Shown: positions 5,101 through 5,829 of the stretch, piece after piece | Layout of the letters: every line of letters begins with the position of its first letter | Numbering within the stretch: the stretch's first letter is position 1 | NCBI GenBank assembly: GCA_007126865.1 | Contig: SLAN01000178.1 | Location: 1 to 5,829, forward strand | DNA from: Spirochaetales bacterium | GTDB lineage: Bacteria; Spirochaetota; Spirochaetia; DSM-27196; SKKC01 | Length of the DNA stretch: 5,829 nt | Reading direction: 5' to 3' | Translations under genes and position numbers: made by a program | Notes under the pieces: model-generated | The model's database searches: none | Seen by the model: only the letters and a program-made list of their open reading frames with translations | What the model was told of the DNA's origin: nothing

Positions 5101-5310
5101 TCCGCCGCCGCTCGACGGGATGTCTTGACGCGGAGGTGAAGGCCACGGGCGTCACGGCATCGACCCGCATCGCACGACCCTATGCGCATCCCTCTCCGGC
5201 GGTCGAAATCAGCCTCGCCCGACACCCAACGGCGTCCTACAGCCCCACGGTCCTCAGCTCACGTGGCGTCTGACAGGCGCCGACCCACCTCGGAGCCGGT
5301 TGCGGGATGG
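5101..5310. other. Non-coding gap before the right-edge gene
   Basis: Nothing convincing is visible here. Frames on both strands are short and rich in Arg, Cys and Ser, without ribosome binding sites. No repeat, RNA gene or strong hairpin was seen. It separates a + strand region from the 3' end of a minus-strand gene, so a terminator is expected, but I cannot place one. Confidence 0.4.
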
Positions 5311-5829
5311 TCAGGGTTGCTCGAGCTTGGATAGGAACCAGTCCCAGACCTCTAGGAAGTGCTCGACCCCCTCGCCGTCGAGGAGTTGGCGAAGCGGGAA
5401 GGTCGGCCAGGAGTTCTGGAGATCCGCGACCTCGAGGTGCACCCCGGGGATGGCCCGCAGCCGGTCGACGAGTTCCTGCCGTTGGGTCAGGTCGTTGAAG
5501 GGTGGCTCGTGCATCACACCGAGGTGGATCTGGATGTCTCCTGAGGTGGAGATCGAGAACATCGGATGGACGGTGGTGCCGGTCACGGCACGGGGCATGA
5601 AGCTGCCATGGACGGCACCGCGGCCCCAGTCGATCCTGATGGGACGGTCACCTGCCCATGAGCGGAGGCGTCGCGCGGCGTCCACCGCAGCCTGCTCGGT
5701 GTGTTCGGCGAGGTGGTCGTCGAAGGATGCGGCGTCCCAGGCTCTGGTGCTGCGGGTGGAGGCTTTGCGCTGTTCGGCTTCGGCGGTGCGGCCGACAACC
5801 TGTGGGACCAGGGTGCGGCTGCCCTGCCC
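5311..5829 (-). CDS. Unrecognised protein, C-terminal 172 residues (5' end beyond right edge)
   Basis: On the minus strand the frame is open from the right edge to TAG at 5313-5311. A GTG at 5685 exists, but the 48 codons before it are equally coding-like (for example RKASTRSTRAWDAASFDDHL), so it is not the start. The visible part begins with a helical stretch, then AARRLRSWAG, a strand-rich middle with DWGRGAVHGSFMPRA and FSISTSGDIQIHLG, HEPPFNDLTQRQELVDRLRA with an IPGV, and a closing helix VEHFLEVWDWFLSKLEQP. This W-G-x-G..GSF, PPF.D, R-L-x-x-I-P-G-V, ending in FL...DW layout resembles a C-terminal domain I have seen on larger proteins with nuclease-like N-termini, but I cannot name it, and the N-terminal domain lies outside the window. 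It is soluble with no membrane segment. Coding status is secure; function is open. Confidence 0.75.
   Translation of the reverse strand, partial: GQGSRTLVPQVVGRTAEAEQRKASTRSTRAWDAASFDDHLAEHTEQAAVDAARRLRSWAGDRPIRIDWGRGAVHGSFMPRAVTGTTVHPMFSISTSGDIQIHLGVMHEPPFNDLTQRQELVDRLRAIPGVHLEVADLQNSWPTFPLRQLLDGEGVEHFLEVWDWFLSKLEQP

Noticed and set aside
4938..5225. 95-codon minus-strand frame after the lipoprotein, considered as a transposase remnant
   Set aside because: It is rich in Arg, Cys and Ser with no DDE or helix-turn-helix pattern, and no terminal inverted repeats were seen.

Overview
The window reads as GC-rich actinobacterial chromosome or accessory-island DNA. Most reading frames end codons in G or C, GTG and TTG starts are used, and the recognisable families (a ScoMcrA-like SRA domain, DUF4282, DUF805 and DUF7669) are all common in Actinomycetota. 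I cannot name a genus. No rRNA, tRNA, CRISPR array, integrase or complete transposase is visible. All family names are from memory and pattern recognition; no search was run.

Layout, left to right. (1) The 3' end of an unrecognised + strand gene (2-316) with a small hairpin at its stop. (2) A short regulatory-looking gap with a near-palindrome, then a DUF4282 two-helix membrane protein (558-914) with softer codon bias and a TTA codon. (3) A 333-base gap (915-1247) holding nested inverted repeats and, on the minus strand, a 43-codon coding-like tail (1062-1193). (4) The best-defined gene, a predicted type IV (modification-dependent) restriction endonuclease (1248-2195) with an N-terminal SRA-like base-reader domain and a C-terminal PD-(D/E)XK nuclease domain. 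(5) A probable broken gene for a small membrane protein (2244-2622), interrupted by an amber codon and a frame change. (6) On the minus strand, a DUF805 membrane protein with a coiled-coil N-terminus (3426-2761). (7) A divergent gap, then a compact + strand pair: a ribbon-helix-helix-like protein (3717-3917) and a DUF7669 winged-helix-like protein (3959-4234). (8) A small lipoprotein (4475-4897), followed with a 4-base overlap by a doubtful short frame (4894-5100). (9) About 210 bases with no gene signal. (10) On the minus strand, the 3' part of a larger gene entering from the right edge (5829-5311).

The genes do not form one obvious pathway. The mixture of a solitary modification-dependent nuclease, two small DNA-binding-type proteins, several small uncharacterised envelope proteins and at least two gene remnants fits a patchwork accessory (defence-type) region. 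The restriction gene needs no partner methyltransferase and none is present. The RHH/DUF7669 pair may be a small regulatory unit. A functional link between that pair and the nuclease is only a hypothesis from proximity.
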